Assembly (NCBI RefSeq): GCF_001540865.1
Contig: NC_033633.1
Location: forward strand, 4,145,019-4,209,018
DNA: 64,000 bases
Origin: Ananas comosus
Taxonomy: Eukaryota > Streptophyta > Magnoliopsida > Poales > Bromeliaceae
Direction: 5' to 3'
Shown here: positions 49,040 to 62,400 of the stretch, one piece after another
How the letters are laid out: each line of letters starts with the position of its first letter
How positions within the stretch are numbered: position 1 is the first letter of the stretch
Program-made: the position numbers and the translations under genes
The notes under the pieces: generated by a model
The model's input: the letters and a program-made list of their open reading frames with translations, nothing else
Database searches by the model: none
What the model was told of the DNA's origin: nothing

Positions 49040-50580
49040 TAAGCCTTAGATAAGGCTAGACTAAGAATTTTTGTTAGAAAAAAAGTAATTTGGGAAAAAA
49101 ATTAAAATAAAATTACCTATAGCATTATTTTCTAATTCATCTAAATGAGACAATATTAAGAATATTTTAAAAAATAAGACTTTTTTAAAAATTTACTTTT
49201 TAAATAAGATTAGGTATTACATTATTTTCTAGTTCATATAAATGAGGTTAGGTTAGGAGTTTGTTTTTTAAAAAAACTAGTTATAGTGCACGTGCGATGT
49301 CACATTTAATTAAATTAAATTTATATTTATATTTTAAATTTAAATAATTATTGGTGGTATAAATCTTTTTATCAATTAATTTTTTTAACTTTAATTTTTT
49401 TAATGTGTATCCAAATTTTAAAATTTTGAAATAATTCTAAATTTTAAATTTATGAATTCAGATTTAAATTTATGAACAAAACTCAAAATTTGAAGTTAAT
49501 TTTGAATCCATAATTTGAATCTAAATAATTATTAGAGACATTGATTTATTTATCATCCCATCTATTTTTCAAATTTGATATATTTTCAAATTAATTAATT
49601 ATTTTCGATTTGAAATATTGTTTACACACCCAAATATTGAAATGTTAATTAATTTCAAATTTTGAATTAAAATATTAATTCACATTTGAAATTATGAACC
49701 AAATTTAAAATTTAAAGTTGATTTGATAAGCTTATTTAAATCATTCTACTTTTTAAACCTAAATTTTTTTTAGTTAGTTAATTGAGAGATAGTGGATACT
49801 AAATATTTTCAATGTGTATTACGTAGATATTTTCGTTTTTTTTTTACGAGCATGGATATTCTTTTATGGGGCATGAAAAATATTTTGTTTTTCGATTGAC
49901 AAAAATTTGGATAAGTATGAATTTTCTTTATTATCGCAAATGAAATGCAATATTTTTTCCTACTAAAAAAAGATCTGTCAACAATTATTTCAAATCAATA
50001 TAAATTTGTGAATCACATTTATCTACAAATTTAAAATTTTAAATTGTAAATTCATATGGTATATTTTATTAAAAAATATTTCATATTTTAAATATTAGTA
50101 TATAAAATTGAGATAATTTTTATATATTCATCTTTAAAAAATATAATTAAATATTATATATGCAGAAGGTATTACCTAATTGGATATTATGTAGGTGATG
50201 CATATTACGTGTGAGAAAGAAAATATTTAAGAAACGCATATAAAAAATAAAATTATGAAATATTTAAGAAACGCATATAAAAAATAAAATTATGAAATTT
50301 GATACGCACTGCACTACGTAAAAAAAGTGATTTATTAGTCATGGGATTAGATCCAATAATTAAGAATTAATATATTTTATGATAATTTAAAAATAAAATA
50401 AAAATTATACGACTGTGTTAATTTTGGTATGGCGTTATTTTCTATTTCATCTAAATAAGGTTAGATAGGAATTTTTTAATAAAATAAGGTTATTTTTGGA
50501 AAAAAAATAAAAAAATAAAAAAGATAAGATATGGTATTATTTTCTAAATTCATCTAAATAAGACTAAATTATATAATGAA
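49040..50580. repeat. AT-rich region with dispersed short repeats
   Basis: The phrase attattttctaattcatct recurs near 49120, 49222, 50440 and 50541. A 37-bp unit (tatttaagaaacgcatat..) is repeated in tandem at 50224 and 50261. AAATTT/TTTAAA words fill 49310-49740. No gene is recognised. Confidence 0.55.
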
Positions 50581-50818
50581 AAAAAAAAAAACGACTGTGA
50601 TTCAGTTCCAATTTTTTTTGCAAACCTATTATATATCTGTTAGGATTTTTAAAATTTTCATCAATCCATATTCGGTTTTAAGATAATAGTTAATTTTCAA
50701 ATTTATTCGGAATATAATACAATTCTTTCGGTACAAAAGCAGCCTACGACTTCAAAATCTCCTGGTCTCTCTCACGTCTTCCATTTATTTATTTTTTTAA
50801 TTATTTTTCATTCGCAGG

Positions 50819-51108
50819 TTGTGTACATGGAGACTCAAAATAAGAGAGGAGGAGATCATGAAGAGTTCACAGCCGCGGAACGGAAAATCATGTTTAGGAG
50901 TTACATGTATATGAATGCTGTTATCGCCTTCTTCTATTGTGTCGGATTGGTGGCGTTCGTCGTCTCCAATTTTTGCCATTTCCGTTGGGACATGCCTCGA
51001 GTTAGAACATTCGGCATTGTCGAGATGGCGGTGGCAGGCCTTTGTTTCATCGTATGGCACGTACTCGTATGCGTGTTTTTTATTTTATCCTATTTCATGC
51101 ATATTTAA
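50819..51108 (+). CDS. Small predicted membrane protein, possibly one exon of a larger gene
   Basis: An open frame from ATG 50827 to 51108 encodes about 93 residues starting METQNKRGG. A hydrophilic N-terminus (about 30 residues) precedes two hydrophobic, probably membrane-spanning segments. The codon usage and GC content are higher than the flanks. A good acceptor (attcgcag, ending 50818) lies just before the ATG. The frame may instead leave the exon at 'tggcac|gtactc' near 51060. Just after it lies a copia-like LTR, so the 3' end may be disrupted. No family was recognised. Confidence 0.5.
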
Positions 51109-51128
51109 TATTTAATATGCAAATTATT

Positions 51129-51900
51129 TATTGGAATAGTAATTCAAACTTAATTAAGATATAATTAGAGATAAGTTTAAATATTTTATTTAATTACGAT
51201 TAGAATATGTAATTATTCAAAGTAAAATTGAATTTATCTATCTCTTATGATTTGATAGTTATATATAATTAGGTATGTGTTAATTAGATGAATAAGTCAT
51301 AATCATAGTAGATATGGCTACATGAGTGTTGCTCAGAATGTAATTAATTATTTTTTATTAATAAAGTATTAGTTTAGTTATTTTCTTTCTCTTAAAATAT
51401 TTTTTCATCATATTGTTTTGTTCTATTTTAGATTTTGGATTATATAATCATTATCAACACAAATGTCGATTCCAACAAGCAGTATCAGAGCAAATCACCC
51501 TTTCAATAAGATTCGAGAAAGAGAGAAAGAGAGAAAAAAATTTAATTTGTCGGATACGAAAATACCAAAAAAGATTCGAGAAAGAGAGAAAGAGAGAAAA
51601 AAATTTAATTTGTCGGATACGAAAATACCAAAAAAGATTCGAGAAAGAGAGAAAAAAAAAAAAAGTATAAAATATTTACGTGATTCGGTCACGGGCCTAC
51701 ATCTACGAAGACGTAGCGGAGATCTTTATTATAATCAAAATGCTGTACAAAATATGCCTATCTCACAAAACTTTAATTTTAAAAAATATACCGATACTCT
51801 TATCTGCCGTATCAACAATGGAATAAAAGATATATTTATAATAGTGAATAAACCTAATACAACTAAGAATACAAATCTACTAAAATTTGGTATAATCTAA
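51129..51900 (+). mobile_element. Copia-like LTR with primer site and leader fragment
   Basis: An LTR-like stretch (about 51129-51477, TATTGGAATAG .. TTCCAACA) is followed by agcAGTATCAGAGC (51480-51491), a mutated initiator-Met primer site. Beyond it lies an open stretch to 51900 containing 63-bp tandem repeats, 2.5 copies (51509, 51572, 51635), whose period is a multiple of three and so gives a 21-residue repeat rich in Lys, Arg and Glu. No gag or pol domain is recognised and no second LTR was found. Confidence 0.4.
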
Positions 51901-52147
51901 ACTTAATTTAATAAAATAATTAAAACAGAATAGAATTCAAAAGAATCTTACGATTCTAGAATCGGAGACATACCTAATAGAAATTAATAAGAAAGTTTCA
52001 CATCGGTGCACGTAATTAAAAATTACAAAATTAGATTGTGAGAAAAATATTAATTCCTTCCGGTACATACGTAACCAAAGTAGGAGTTTGTTAGCCTTTT
52101 CTTAAACAAAAAAAAACCACTTTGCTCAGGACATTTGCTCTGACATG

Positions 52148-52150
52148 AGG

Positions 52151-52184
<34 letters not shown>
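52148..52184. repeat. Long poly(A) run
   Basis: About 36 uninterrupted A, the longest homopolymer in the window; possibly a retroposon tail. No body was recognised. Confidence 0.7.
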
Positions 52185-52185
<1 letters not shown>

Positions 52186-52395
52186 ATCTGAAACAATAAA
52201 GCTCCCTTTGCACATATATAGAGAAATACAACGAAAACACAATGAGCAGAGAATTTTTAGTCACCAAAATGCGCGAAATAGCTAACACAATGCATTAAAG
52301 AGACCCGAGCAGGATAAGATAGTTTCATTTTCCATTACTCGACATGAATTGGATAAGAAACAGCTACCGATCATGCATGTTTTAGTCTTCAAATT

Positions 52396-52565
52396 TTACT
52401 TGGAGAGGGGGGCGTTCGACCCGTAATACGTCGCCGGCGGGGAGACGCCTATCCTCGAGTCTTCACCATTCGCTTTACCGGGAGTAACATACGGCGGCGG
52501 GTCAGGCTGGTTCCGACACCCGTAGCCACCGTCTTCAAGACGAGAGATCGTTTTTCTCGGAATCG
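52396..52565 (-). CDS. Orphan terminal exon of an unidentified minus-strand gene
   Basis: A GC-rich, uninterrupted frame begins after an acceptor (tttttaccag) at 52565 and ends at TAA (52398-52396). It encodes roughly 56 residues: a region with LEDGGYGCRN, a Pro-rich stretch (QPDPPPYVTPG) and a C-terminus ending SNAPLSK. Neighbouring sequence is strongly AT-rich, so conserved coding is likely. No partner exon was found between 52566 and 53675. It could be the last exon of a gene whose start is elsewhere, or a stranded fragment. Confidence 0.5.
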
Positions 52566-53675
52566 CTGGTAAAAATTAGAAAAATATGAGAAGCATGCTT
52601 GACATTTTAAAATCTGAATTTTTTTAAAAAAAATTCCAAACGGAAGAAAAATTCTCTTTCACTCCGGAAACTGTTATCACTAAAAACTAAAAACTAAAAA
52701 CTATTATCTACAATATCTCTTCAGAATAGATGTGCAAGTTAAAAACAACGCACATTAAGGCAGCCCACCAGCACTGGGATAAACATAAGATGAATGATTA
52801 GTAGCTACGCACAGTATCTAATTATGCCCTTCAAAACTTTAAAAATATCTAATATATTCATAGTGAACCAAAATACATTCATTAATTTACAAAAATCCAT
52901 CAAATATATTCTTAACCGAAGGGTTTACTGATGGGATTTAGAGTTTAAAAGAATATTTTAGAAATAGAAGGTTAAATTTAAAATGTTTAAATAATAATGA
53001 GAGACACATAAGCAAAAGCCGCTAATAGTTAATCACACAATTAGAAAAAATTAATAAGAGACTTATTCTGGAGTGATCTTCTGGAAAATTTTCTAATAGC
53101 TAATCACACAAATAGTTACTCCAGGAAGAAGCTATATATTGTTCCAAGGATTTTTGGCAATACAGTTCACCATTATCATTGGGTTATTCTGGAAATACGC
53201 TCATATATTCATCACAAATCACAAATTAATTTTAAAAAATAAACTCTGCTAAGAAACAGACATTACATGCTCTTAAGTGGAGAGCTTCAACCTCTGAAAC
53301 ATGGATGCGGCAAAATCATTCGCACGCCTGGGCCGTATTTGTATCGAACAACGTTTTTGCATTGATACATTCATCCATTACATGTTCATATTAATAAAAA
53401 TAAATAAATCAAATAAGACCAAACACAATTTGAAACAAAAAGAAATTAAATTATATGCTATTTCTATTGATAAAATCAGCCAAAAGCTAGCACTGCTTTG
53501 TAGTTTTTATACACAAATGCATCACGTGATAGTTTGCAGATAGAACACTACATTACGAACAAAAGAGAAAATTACAATCTTCATCAGCATTGGACTTTTT
53601 GCGAGCTACTATTGAGTTATTCATGACAAAATTCCAAAAATTTCACCTGCTAACTTCAGACACATTGCCAAACCT

Positions 53676-56617
53676 TCACGGTTGGTAAACGTCCGGAAGC
53701 CGGAGGCCCACACTGGCGGCAGATTTGTCCAATATCTTCTTCACCTCGTCCGACCGATCCACGGCTATGTTATATGAGAATAGCAATTCCTACAAAAGAT
53801 AAAAAGAAAATTGTAAATTTTTAAAGTTAGGTTCTAACTAATGAGATGGGAAGTGGTAAATTCTACAACTAAGTAATACGAGAGTTACGGAGTATTATGA
53901 ACTAATGGAGTAACAGCCAGTTCTAGATCAAGATTTATCAAAACAAATTTCCTTAAAACTTTATAAGAACTAATTTCTCAAATAGAGAGTTAATCATTCA
54001 ATATAAGATCCAAAAAATTCATGATAAGGCAATGATATCCAATAGAAAGTTAAATGAATTTTGTGCCAAAGGTGATGACACCGAAAAATCTACATATACA
54101 ACAATTTGTGGCTTAGTCTACAGAGAAATTTAGAACCGAATGAATTGACTAACTTTTATGCTATGACAAAGTGGTCATAAAAGAGTGACAAGAATTACTG
54201 CATGATCTGCCAAAAAAAAAAAAAAAAAGCAAAAATAACAAACGAAAAAAAATAATAAAGCCATATAGATAGCTTGTAATATTATCTCTAATGTTAGGGT
54301 AACAGATAATGAACAATCTGCATATCACCACCTAACTTTTTTTTTTTTCCTGAAAATTCTAAAAGGGACTGAACGACACCCAGAATGTGTAGAAAAAAAC
54401 AGAGAAACCTCACAAAGAACACACAGAATAACTTCCAAGTTATTTTCAGAATAAAAGTCGCCATCTCATTGAATTACGAGTATAATGGAACTTCCTAGAT
54501 TCATACTCCGACATATCAATTTCAGTAAGCATATCATGCATTCCGACTGGTGGGTTTTCCAATTACAGTACGATAATTTCCTGTATGAGATTTGTAAATC
54601 AACTAACAGTGAGAAATCATCTGACAATAGGTAGCTATTCGTGCATCTGATTTAGGTATTCTAAACTTGAAAACAAACAACCAAGAGAAAATTCTATAAT
54701 GTTCTTGACACATGCTTGTACCTTCTGATTCGCAACGCCCAATTGGGTTGCACTTTTTTCCTGATTTAACAAATATTTCTTAAGAAAGTAAGTGAACTGG
54801 ATGGTAGCATTGGGCACATGAGCTGCGATGAACGGCATAAAAACCCATCTATATACCCTATAAGGAGTTCCCTCAATTATTTCTACCACAAACAACCCGA
54901 CACCTCTAGTCAGCAATTAACAGTTCGACTTCCGAAAGAATACATGCTAGCATAGCATTTTTATGTGCTAAAAATCTTATAACCAAATATCTGCTACAGT
55001 CAGCCATTAGAATGTTTGGCATTCTAAAGAACTATAAGAAGCATCTCAATCTAATTTAGTATAGGAAAGCAGGAAAGGGTGTTACGTAGAGGCTGGTCTG
55101 TTCGAAATAAAACACCAGACATTGTTGATGAATACAAATCCCACTGTGCCATGTCATACAACCTTCACATAGGGGGAGAAGTTCTACTCATAGTCCTATC
55201 AATCAACATGTAATATGAAAATGCCAAGCCGTCTGTACAACATTAACCTGATCATTGCTATTTTGCTATATATAACGTAAATTTTTTGAAATCTTGCAAA
55301 TTTGTTAACAAAGATGCCAGTATAATAATTCTAATGATCAACTAGTCCACTCTAATAACTAAATTTATAGATCCAGTTGTACTGAAGAACTCAATGCTAG
55401 CAAGCACTACATCCAATATGATCCTAATCAAAAGAAATAATAAATTCTTCTAAAGTTCAGTAACTATCAGAAAGCACATTTGATATGCCACAGTTTGAAG
55501 TCATCTTAAGTTCGTTTCAGCAGATAGTTCCCAATTGTCTATGCAAAAGTTGCAAGTGTCAATTTAAATACTTAAGTGCCACCTATCCATCCACCAAATG
55601 AAATTCACGGTTGCAATACAGATTGTACATAGCTCAGTATAGCTCACCTAGATGGAGCAAATGGCCGGACAATTTTGCAAGCCGGTCATTTCACCCGAAA
55701 TATCACTGAAATGCAATTACATCACCTAAATTTACAAAGATGAAATTCACCAACCGAACAATGATTCTGATGCAATCCACCAGAAAGCCCCCATTTTCAT
55801 CAATTTACTCAGATGCCTGTTAGGAAAATTTACTCTGCAGCAGAACACTTAACTTGGCAAGCAAGTCATTTTCACGTGAAATGTGATTGAAGTGCAAGTA
55901 CGTCACCTGACTTTGAAAAGTTGAAATTTACCAAACTGAACAATGATTCTGCCACAATCCACTGGAAAGCCCCAATTTTCGGCAACTTAGTCAGATATCC
56001 ATTACGAAAATTTACTACCTAGCCGAACACATCAATCGGCAAGCTAGCCATTTCGCTCAAAACATGATCGAAGTGGGATCACATCACCGACTTCCGAAAG
56101 TTGAAATTACCTAACTGAACGAGAACGCCCTAGTTTTTGTCAATTTAGTCAGACATCTGTTAGAAAAGTTTACCATCTAGCCGGACACATAACTTGGCAA
56201 GCGGGCCATTTCACTCGAAAAATAACTAAAGTGCCGACAAAATAGTCAGTAAAGACGGCTTAGTGGCACTTGCAACAATGAAGCTTTTTTTTAAAAATTG
56301 GGGTTTTACTTATTACTTACCCATCATTAGAATTCAATATAGAGATTCATTTCTAATGAGAGTAATTAGAGGATTAAAAAACAAAGAGGAACCTTGTGAT
56401 GATGGACGCTGTTGAGGAGGAAAGCATAGTCGTGCGCGAGCTTCAGCTTGTCACGGACCGCAGCTTCATCGGAGAGCGCTTTGTTCTTCCGGAACTCATC
56501 GATCACGTACTCGCGAAAATGGCCTTTCCCACCATCTTTCCCTATGTGCTTGTCCACAGCTTTTAGGATTTGGCGATACACGTTCAAAACCCTCGTCGCC
56601 TCCTTAGTAGATCCCAT
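53676..56617 (-). CDS. LYR-family mitochondrial protein, MZM1/LYRM7-like
   Basis: Two exons, 56617-56393 and 53789-53676 (TGA), join in phase to give 112 residues. The N-terminus MGSTKEATRVLNVYRQILK carries the family's motif near residue 13 (VYR in place of LYR), followed by a basic helix and an F motif-like FRKNK. Plant homologues are annotated as mitochondrial zinc maintenance protein 1, and the human relative LYRM7 helps insert the Rieske Fe-S subunit into complex III. The single intron is 2.6 kb and contains a minisatellite (55664-56260). Splice sites are gttcct and ttttgtag. Family assignment is firm, precise role inferred. Confidence 0.8.
55664..56260. repeat. Minisatellite, about 3.3 copies of 160-185 bp
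   Basis: Recurrent phrases are 'ggcaagc.gg.catttcac', 'gttgaaatt.acc.aactgaac' and 'caatttagtcagat.tctgtta', starting near 55673, 55845, 56022 and 56178. The copies are diverged. They lie within the intron of the LYR gene. Confidence 0.7.
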
Positions 56618-56641
56618 TGTTTTTTTTCTTTGTAAATTTTA

Positions 56642-57749
56642 AAAAAGGAAATAGATAAAACAATGAGATGTTTCAGGAGGAGATGAAGAGAAATCCTGAA
56701 TCAAAAAGGCAAAAGAAAAAGTTAAGGCCTTTTTGGTAGCTGCAGGAATTGAAATAGAGTCCTATATTCCGTTATAATAGGTTGGTACCAAATTATCATA
56801 CGCACACAAAAAATTAAACTAGGGTTTTTATTTTTAGGCCAACACATAATTAATTACGGCATAGAAAATATATAAATTTTTCCCTAACATTTCCAAATCA
56901 GATCCAGGAAAAGAGAGATTAAAAAAAAAAAAAGGAGATCCAAAACTAGATTAATAAGAATCAAAAATACCAAAAAGTGATTGTTAAGCATGTCCTGTAA
57001 AAAGAAAGATTGCAACTTAATGAGAAAAGACATGGCTTCAGATCTGACGAAGTTAGCATAAGCACTCCTTAAATCGACGAAAAAAAGGAAAAAAAAAAAA
57101 AACTTCGAAAACAATGGGTTTTAGCGAGAGAGAAGAAGTGATTAAATATGTATGCGAAAATGGCGAATGGAGGGAAGGAGATCGCGAAGATTACCTCCCA
57201 TGCGAGAGAGACAGAGAGAGAGATTTGGAAACGATGCTGCTGATAGGGTTTGGGGGAGAGAGCGGAATGAGAAAGAGAAAAAAGAACAACGAAAAAGAAG
57301 ACGAACGAAAAAAAAAAAAAAAAAAAACAGAGAACTTCAAATACACACCCCTATAGCTTCATATTTTATTACTTTAATACAATGTATTAATTTAATACCC
57401 TATAATTTTATTTTTATTTTTTTATTATTGATTTCACTAATTTTTTTTTTTTAAATCAGTAACAAAATTAAAACTAAAAGATACTAAAATGACCATTCGA
57501 TAAATCTTGGTGGGAGTATATAAAATTTTTTATATATAATTTAACAAAATATTAACGAAAAAAATGACGAAAAGATAAAAATAAAACCACGGAATGCTAA
57601 CTTGATACATTTTAAAACACGGGACACTAAAGTGAGAAAATACGAAATCAGAGCTGGTATTTAAAATTTATCTAAAAAATAAACAAAAAAAACATTTTAA
57701 TCAGTTTACTAAATATCTAAACCTAATCTGCTATGAGAAAGAAGAGAGA

Positions 57750-57801
<52 letters not shown>

Positions 57802-58359
57802 TATCTAAAATATATCTAAATCTAGTCTGCTATACTAAAAAAAGTGACATATTTTTGCCAAACAGTAATATACCTACCAGTGAAGTTTTTATGCAAATTG
57901 GCCTTGTTTGATTGCATATAAAAATGACAGAGACAAACTGTAACTAGCCATTTAGATGGCAAAGGTGCTCAGACGCAGAGCAATAAATAAATTCCAGATT
58001 TGCTCCTAGATGAAATCCTGAGAAATTAAAAGGCGTTGCGGAACAAATCAACAGAGACAAGAAAAACAGGGCAACATATGCAGTAGCAATTCAATAAGGT
58101 GAATAATGAAGAACAGTAAGCAATTAACATAACGAAAAGGCAGTAAATTTCAGCACCAATTGCAACAGTAATTTTCTTCCTCCGAGTTGTGAGCTATCCC
58201 AAGCATTTCAAGTACAAAGAAACCCTTTGCAGAGTTCCAAATCATTTCTCTTACATGAAACTATCTGTTCAACTATCAAGAGAAATACTCTAAAACAAAT
58301 TTCATCATGTCCCAGATCATGGGAGATGTAAGAAAGGAACAAGTATAATTCATGCGTTC
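56642..58359. other. Intergenic region between the LYR gene and PAG1
   Basis: A purine-rich stretch (57114-57340) is open on the plus strand but of low complexity. An (AT)n microsatellite lies at 57754-57797. No gene is supported; the last 200 bp before 58360 are the likely 3' UTR of PAG1. Confidence 0.55.
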
Positions 58360-59342
58360 TTAATCAGCGTCCATTTCCTCCAGTGCGGCTTTTGCTGCGG
58401 CTTTAGCTTCCTCCAAAAGATTATCTGGAACCTGTTAGCAGTGAAGTCATTCCCACTGATTAAGCAAACATGTTTTCCCATATAAGAATTCCAACGAAAC
58501 ATTTTCACTCGATTATTGATGTGCTTAAAAGACAAAAGTAGGAAATAGCAAATCAGAAAGCATATGATCTAAAATCGTACAAATCAGTTTCTAATTAACT
58601 TCCCTTGATAACCTCAGAAGTTGAATAGATCATGGCCCTGTTACAGAAATCACCCACCTCAAACCTCTTATGATAGCAATATGGAGCTCAACACTACCAA
58701 AGTTATGTCGATTAGTATTTTGAAGTTTTAGGCAAAAAATATAACATATAAGTTTTTTGACAAAGCCGATGATTAGTTTCAAATTCAAAATTCCCCTTTA
58801 TTCGAGGAACTCCCTCCATGATAAGCAGTTTCAGTCAAGAAAGCTCTTCAGTGTCAACTACTGGTGGTTTTTGGGTTCTGCACATTCTAAGGAGAAGACA
58901 CAAAAAATAAAAAAAGAAAGAAAGAAAGAAAGAAAGAACACTGTTTGCAAATGGAATTTAAGTACAAACTATATGTCATCACAAATGTAACCTTTCCATC
59001 AGAAAGGTTACAAATAATTTGTACAGTAATATGGGTTAGCTGGAGCACAACTTGGAGTATAGAAGGCCTCACGGGCAAGTTGACAAACTTGCAACATCTC
59101 TCTGTCCGATATAAACCGTCAACAACTAAATTCAAAGAAAATTAGGGCAGAGAGAAAAGTCACCATTGAAACCTACATGGCAACTGAGGTAGAGTCGTTT
59201 AACTTGACCCTTAATGATCAGGCTTATAAATTCTGAAAGCAAAGCTTCAAAGTTTGCCGGGTCATAAAAGGAGTCTAAATGAAGTTGAAGATCATGACTT
59301 CGGAAGTGGTTTTTAATTGCTACAAATTTAAAACATGCAATT

Positions 59343-59425
<83 letters not shown>

Positions 59426-62400
59426 CGTCTAAGTGCTCACATTGAGCAAAGTGTTGTAGTATACTTGATATGCAAATAAGCAAAGTTTACTATATAAAAT
59501 AAATATTATAACATCGTGACACTAATTCAATATATAAAAATGCTTGGTATTGGTTTACCCAGCTACTTCTCAAAGTTTAGGTGATCGCACACAATTAGAA
59601 ATGTAGGACTTTTAATTAACATTTAACACTTGCTTTTGTTATTGTTGTTGTTCAATGAACTTTTCAGTTTTAACATTCTCTTTCCCAGTCTTTTCTAGTC
59701 AAACTTGATCAAGCCAAATATGCAACAATGCAACAGACGAAGAAAACCATAACAGGAACCAGTAATGGGAAGCTAAAGGTACTCAATCATAGATGCCTTT
59801 CTAATCATAGTCTCTAGGTCTGCGAAGAGAAGAAAGTTTATACTTTAAGGGGCAATAAGGTTGAACAAAAGAAAGTTGATCTAATAGATAATGAATGGAA
59901 AAAAAATGATGTCAATTTATTTTTTGAAGGTCTGGTTATAAAGCCAATGTTAACAAAAGATCCCAGCATATTTCCACTTAGATTATTGTCAATAATTAAA
60001 GTTTCGAAAATTTAACTAGAGAAGTCTAAAATGATAAAGCCATCTATGTCAATGAATCAAAATTTTTGAATAGATCATTTTCAGAGTTAGAAAGTAATAT
60101 TTACGCATAATATAGATCAACAAAACAACTATTTCATTTCCTTTGATTCCAAATACTATGCAAATATGAAGAATAGTATCTAATAAAGCTTAATCTAATT
60201 TTTGTAATGCAATTGATGCATCTAGTCTGTTTCCAGTGTTAGAAAATTTACCTTCTGATGCAGGCGATTTGACTCATCACAGACCCAGCTCATTTCCAAC
60301 TCAAAAGCCTTGTCTTTTGCTTCATCATGCAGCCCATAAATTCTGCATTTTAGGAAAAAGCAATAAATAAAATGGGCAGATAAACACCTAAACAGAAAAA
60401 GGCAGCACTTCTTTATTTTAAAGAATTATTTCATTAGAGACAGATCCTATGTTCCCTTCTTTCTTTTCTAATTTTCCAGAGTTCCACCAAGAGAGCACCA
60501 TTTTTATGCTACAAAAAGAACTACCCTCATAGGATAGGTCCTCTCAATAAAAAGCTTATGCAACATAAAAGAAGAATACCTTCACCACCCAAACTACTCA
60601 AGCACTAGGTGATGCATAAGTATCAAAGCAAAAGATAAAATTACAGATTTTACAAAGGATATATCTAAATAATCATGTAAATCACTAAGATATCATCGTA
60701 CTAACAGCAGAAATCCCTTACAAGAGATAAAACATGAAAATTTTAAAATTTGAAACTGCGTTCTACCATGTAAGGCAATCATCTGTTAGGTGGGTAAATT
60801 TCTACTCGAGGTCAACGGGGTTCATTTGGAATAACAACCTACTCATGCATATGTCACAAATCCACCCTTTGCCATAAATTGTTATCTTTGAGAATAGGCG
60901 TGTTGTGGGGATATTTTAACTAACCGATTTCAGCGAGGTATATCATCGATTCATGGAGGGATAGCAGGGTATTTACAAATATCACCAGGTAAAGACTGAT
61001 GAGACTAAGGTCAAACTAACTTCTTCCATCTCATAAAGTTTTAAAAAATGACCAGAACATATGCGAGCCAGTAAGAGCAACCCACATATTTTCTTTCTGA
61101 TGATAAAGCAGTAATCAACTGTCTTATTCAATCAAACAAATGTGAGAAAAATGTACGAGCCATCAAGTTGCAGACATGTATAACAAATTAAACTCCAGCA
61201 ATTCATTACAAGGTGCTTACAAAATCAACAAACTGTCGCTTTCAAATTTCAAAAGATATTTGTGCATTCATTCAAATTTTCATGAAATAACATGATAAAA
61301 CAAAAGAAGGCCCTTCCATAATTTTCTCCCACATTTTATCATCTACTTAAAAGCAAAAACTACTTTATGGATCATTGCACATACTATTCAAACTGTTAAA
61401 TCATACAAACTAGATATAGAGAAATAACATAGCTTGCTACAACTATTAGTAGGTCAAAGTTAATCTGGCACCACCTTTGAGATAGTAACATTAAAAAGAA
61501 ATAACAATACATCAGAATGAGGGAGTAAGTTAAATCTACTAGTACATTAAACAAAGCATGGTTTTTCCTCAGTTAACTAAAACGAGCACAATAGCTAGAA
61601 ATAGAACTCAACGAAAAGGAAAATATTACCGAGTATATATGGGGGAAAAAAAACTAAAGCACCAAGTTGTTTGATTCGCAGACAGCAAGCACCAACTGAA
61701 TATCATTGCTGTTCCAGCTGCCTAAAACTGCTGCCACTGCTACTGTGGCTGCTTTATGACATTTATTTTTGCTTCCAATGCGTATCATCTTTCTCACTTC
61801 TTAGTTTCTTCCCTCCATTGCTTTTCTTTACAATAAAAGGCATAATTATCTGCCTTCATTGGTGTCTATAAGTGTTTTCCCCCCCTTTTTTCTCTTTCTT
61901 TCATTGTGGTCCCAGGGTGTTTTGGAGGCGACCAGTTGCTAACTAAGATATGACTATTCGGCATATTCAATGAATGCAGCAAATAATGCAGCAAATAATG
62001 CAGCAAAATTAATCGTCTCTAGATACATACGGTGTTAATTATTAAGTCCAAATTTACAACTTCAAACCACAAAAGATGAGCATTAACAGAAAAAAGTAAT
62101 CTCATATGTTGCAGTAGTTGCAAAAATTAACATGTATGGTAATAATTAAATATTCAAATCCTAATAGTACAACTTATTTTCATGCTCGATAGTTAAAAAT
62201 CCATTCAGATAACAAGCGATAGATGCTATAGATAAAAGTTATATTCTAATCTCAAAACTGGAAAGAGAATATATATATATATATATATATATATCAACAT
62301 GTGATTTGAGGAAAATAAGTCACGACTTCAAGAGGCACTCTATTGTGTGGCAATGAGAAATAATGAAGGAAAACTTACATCTTAGCAACTTCAATAACTC

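Noticed and set aside
54635..54916. 93-residue minus-strand ORF in the LYR-gene intron
   Set aside because: Reasonable composition but no recognisable family, no supporting splice sites and it lies inside an intron; not supported as a gene.
57114..57454. Arg/Glu/Lys-rich ORFs
   Set aside because: Purine-rich low-complexity sequence with long A runs; no domain.
59279..59479. ORF with a Tyr-Ile repeat
   Set aside because: It is a translated (AT)n microsatellite.
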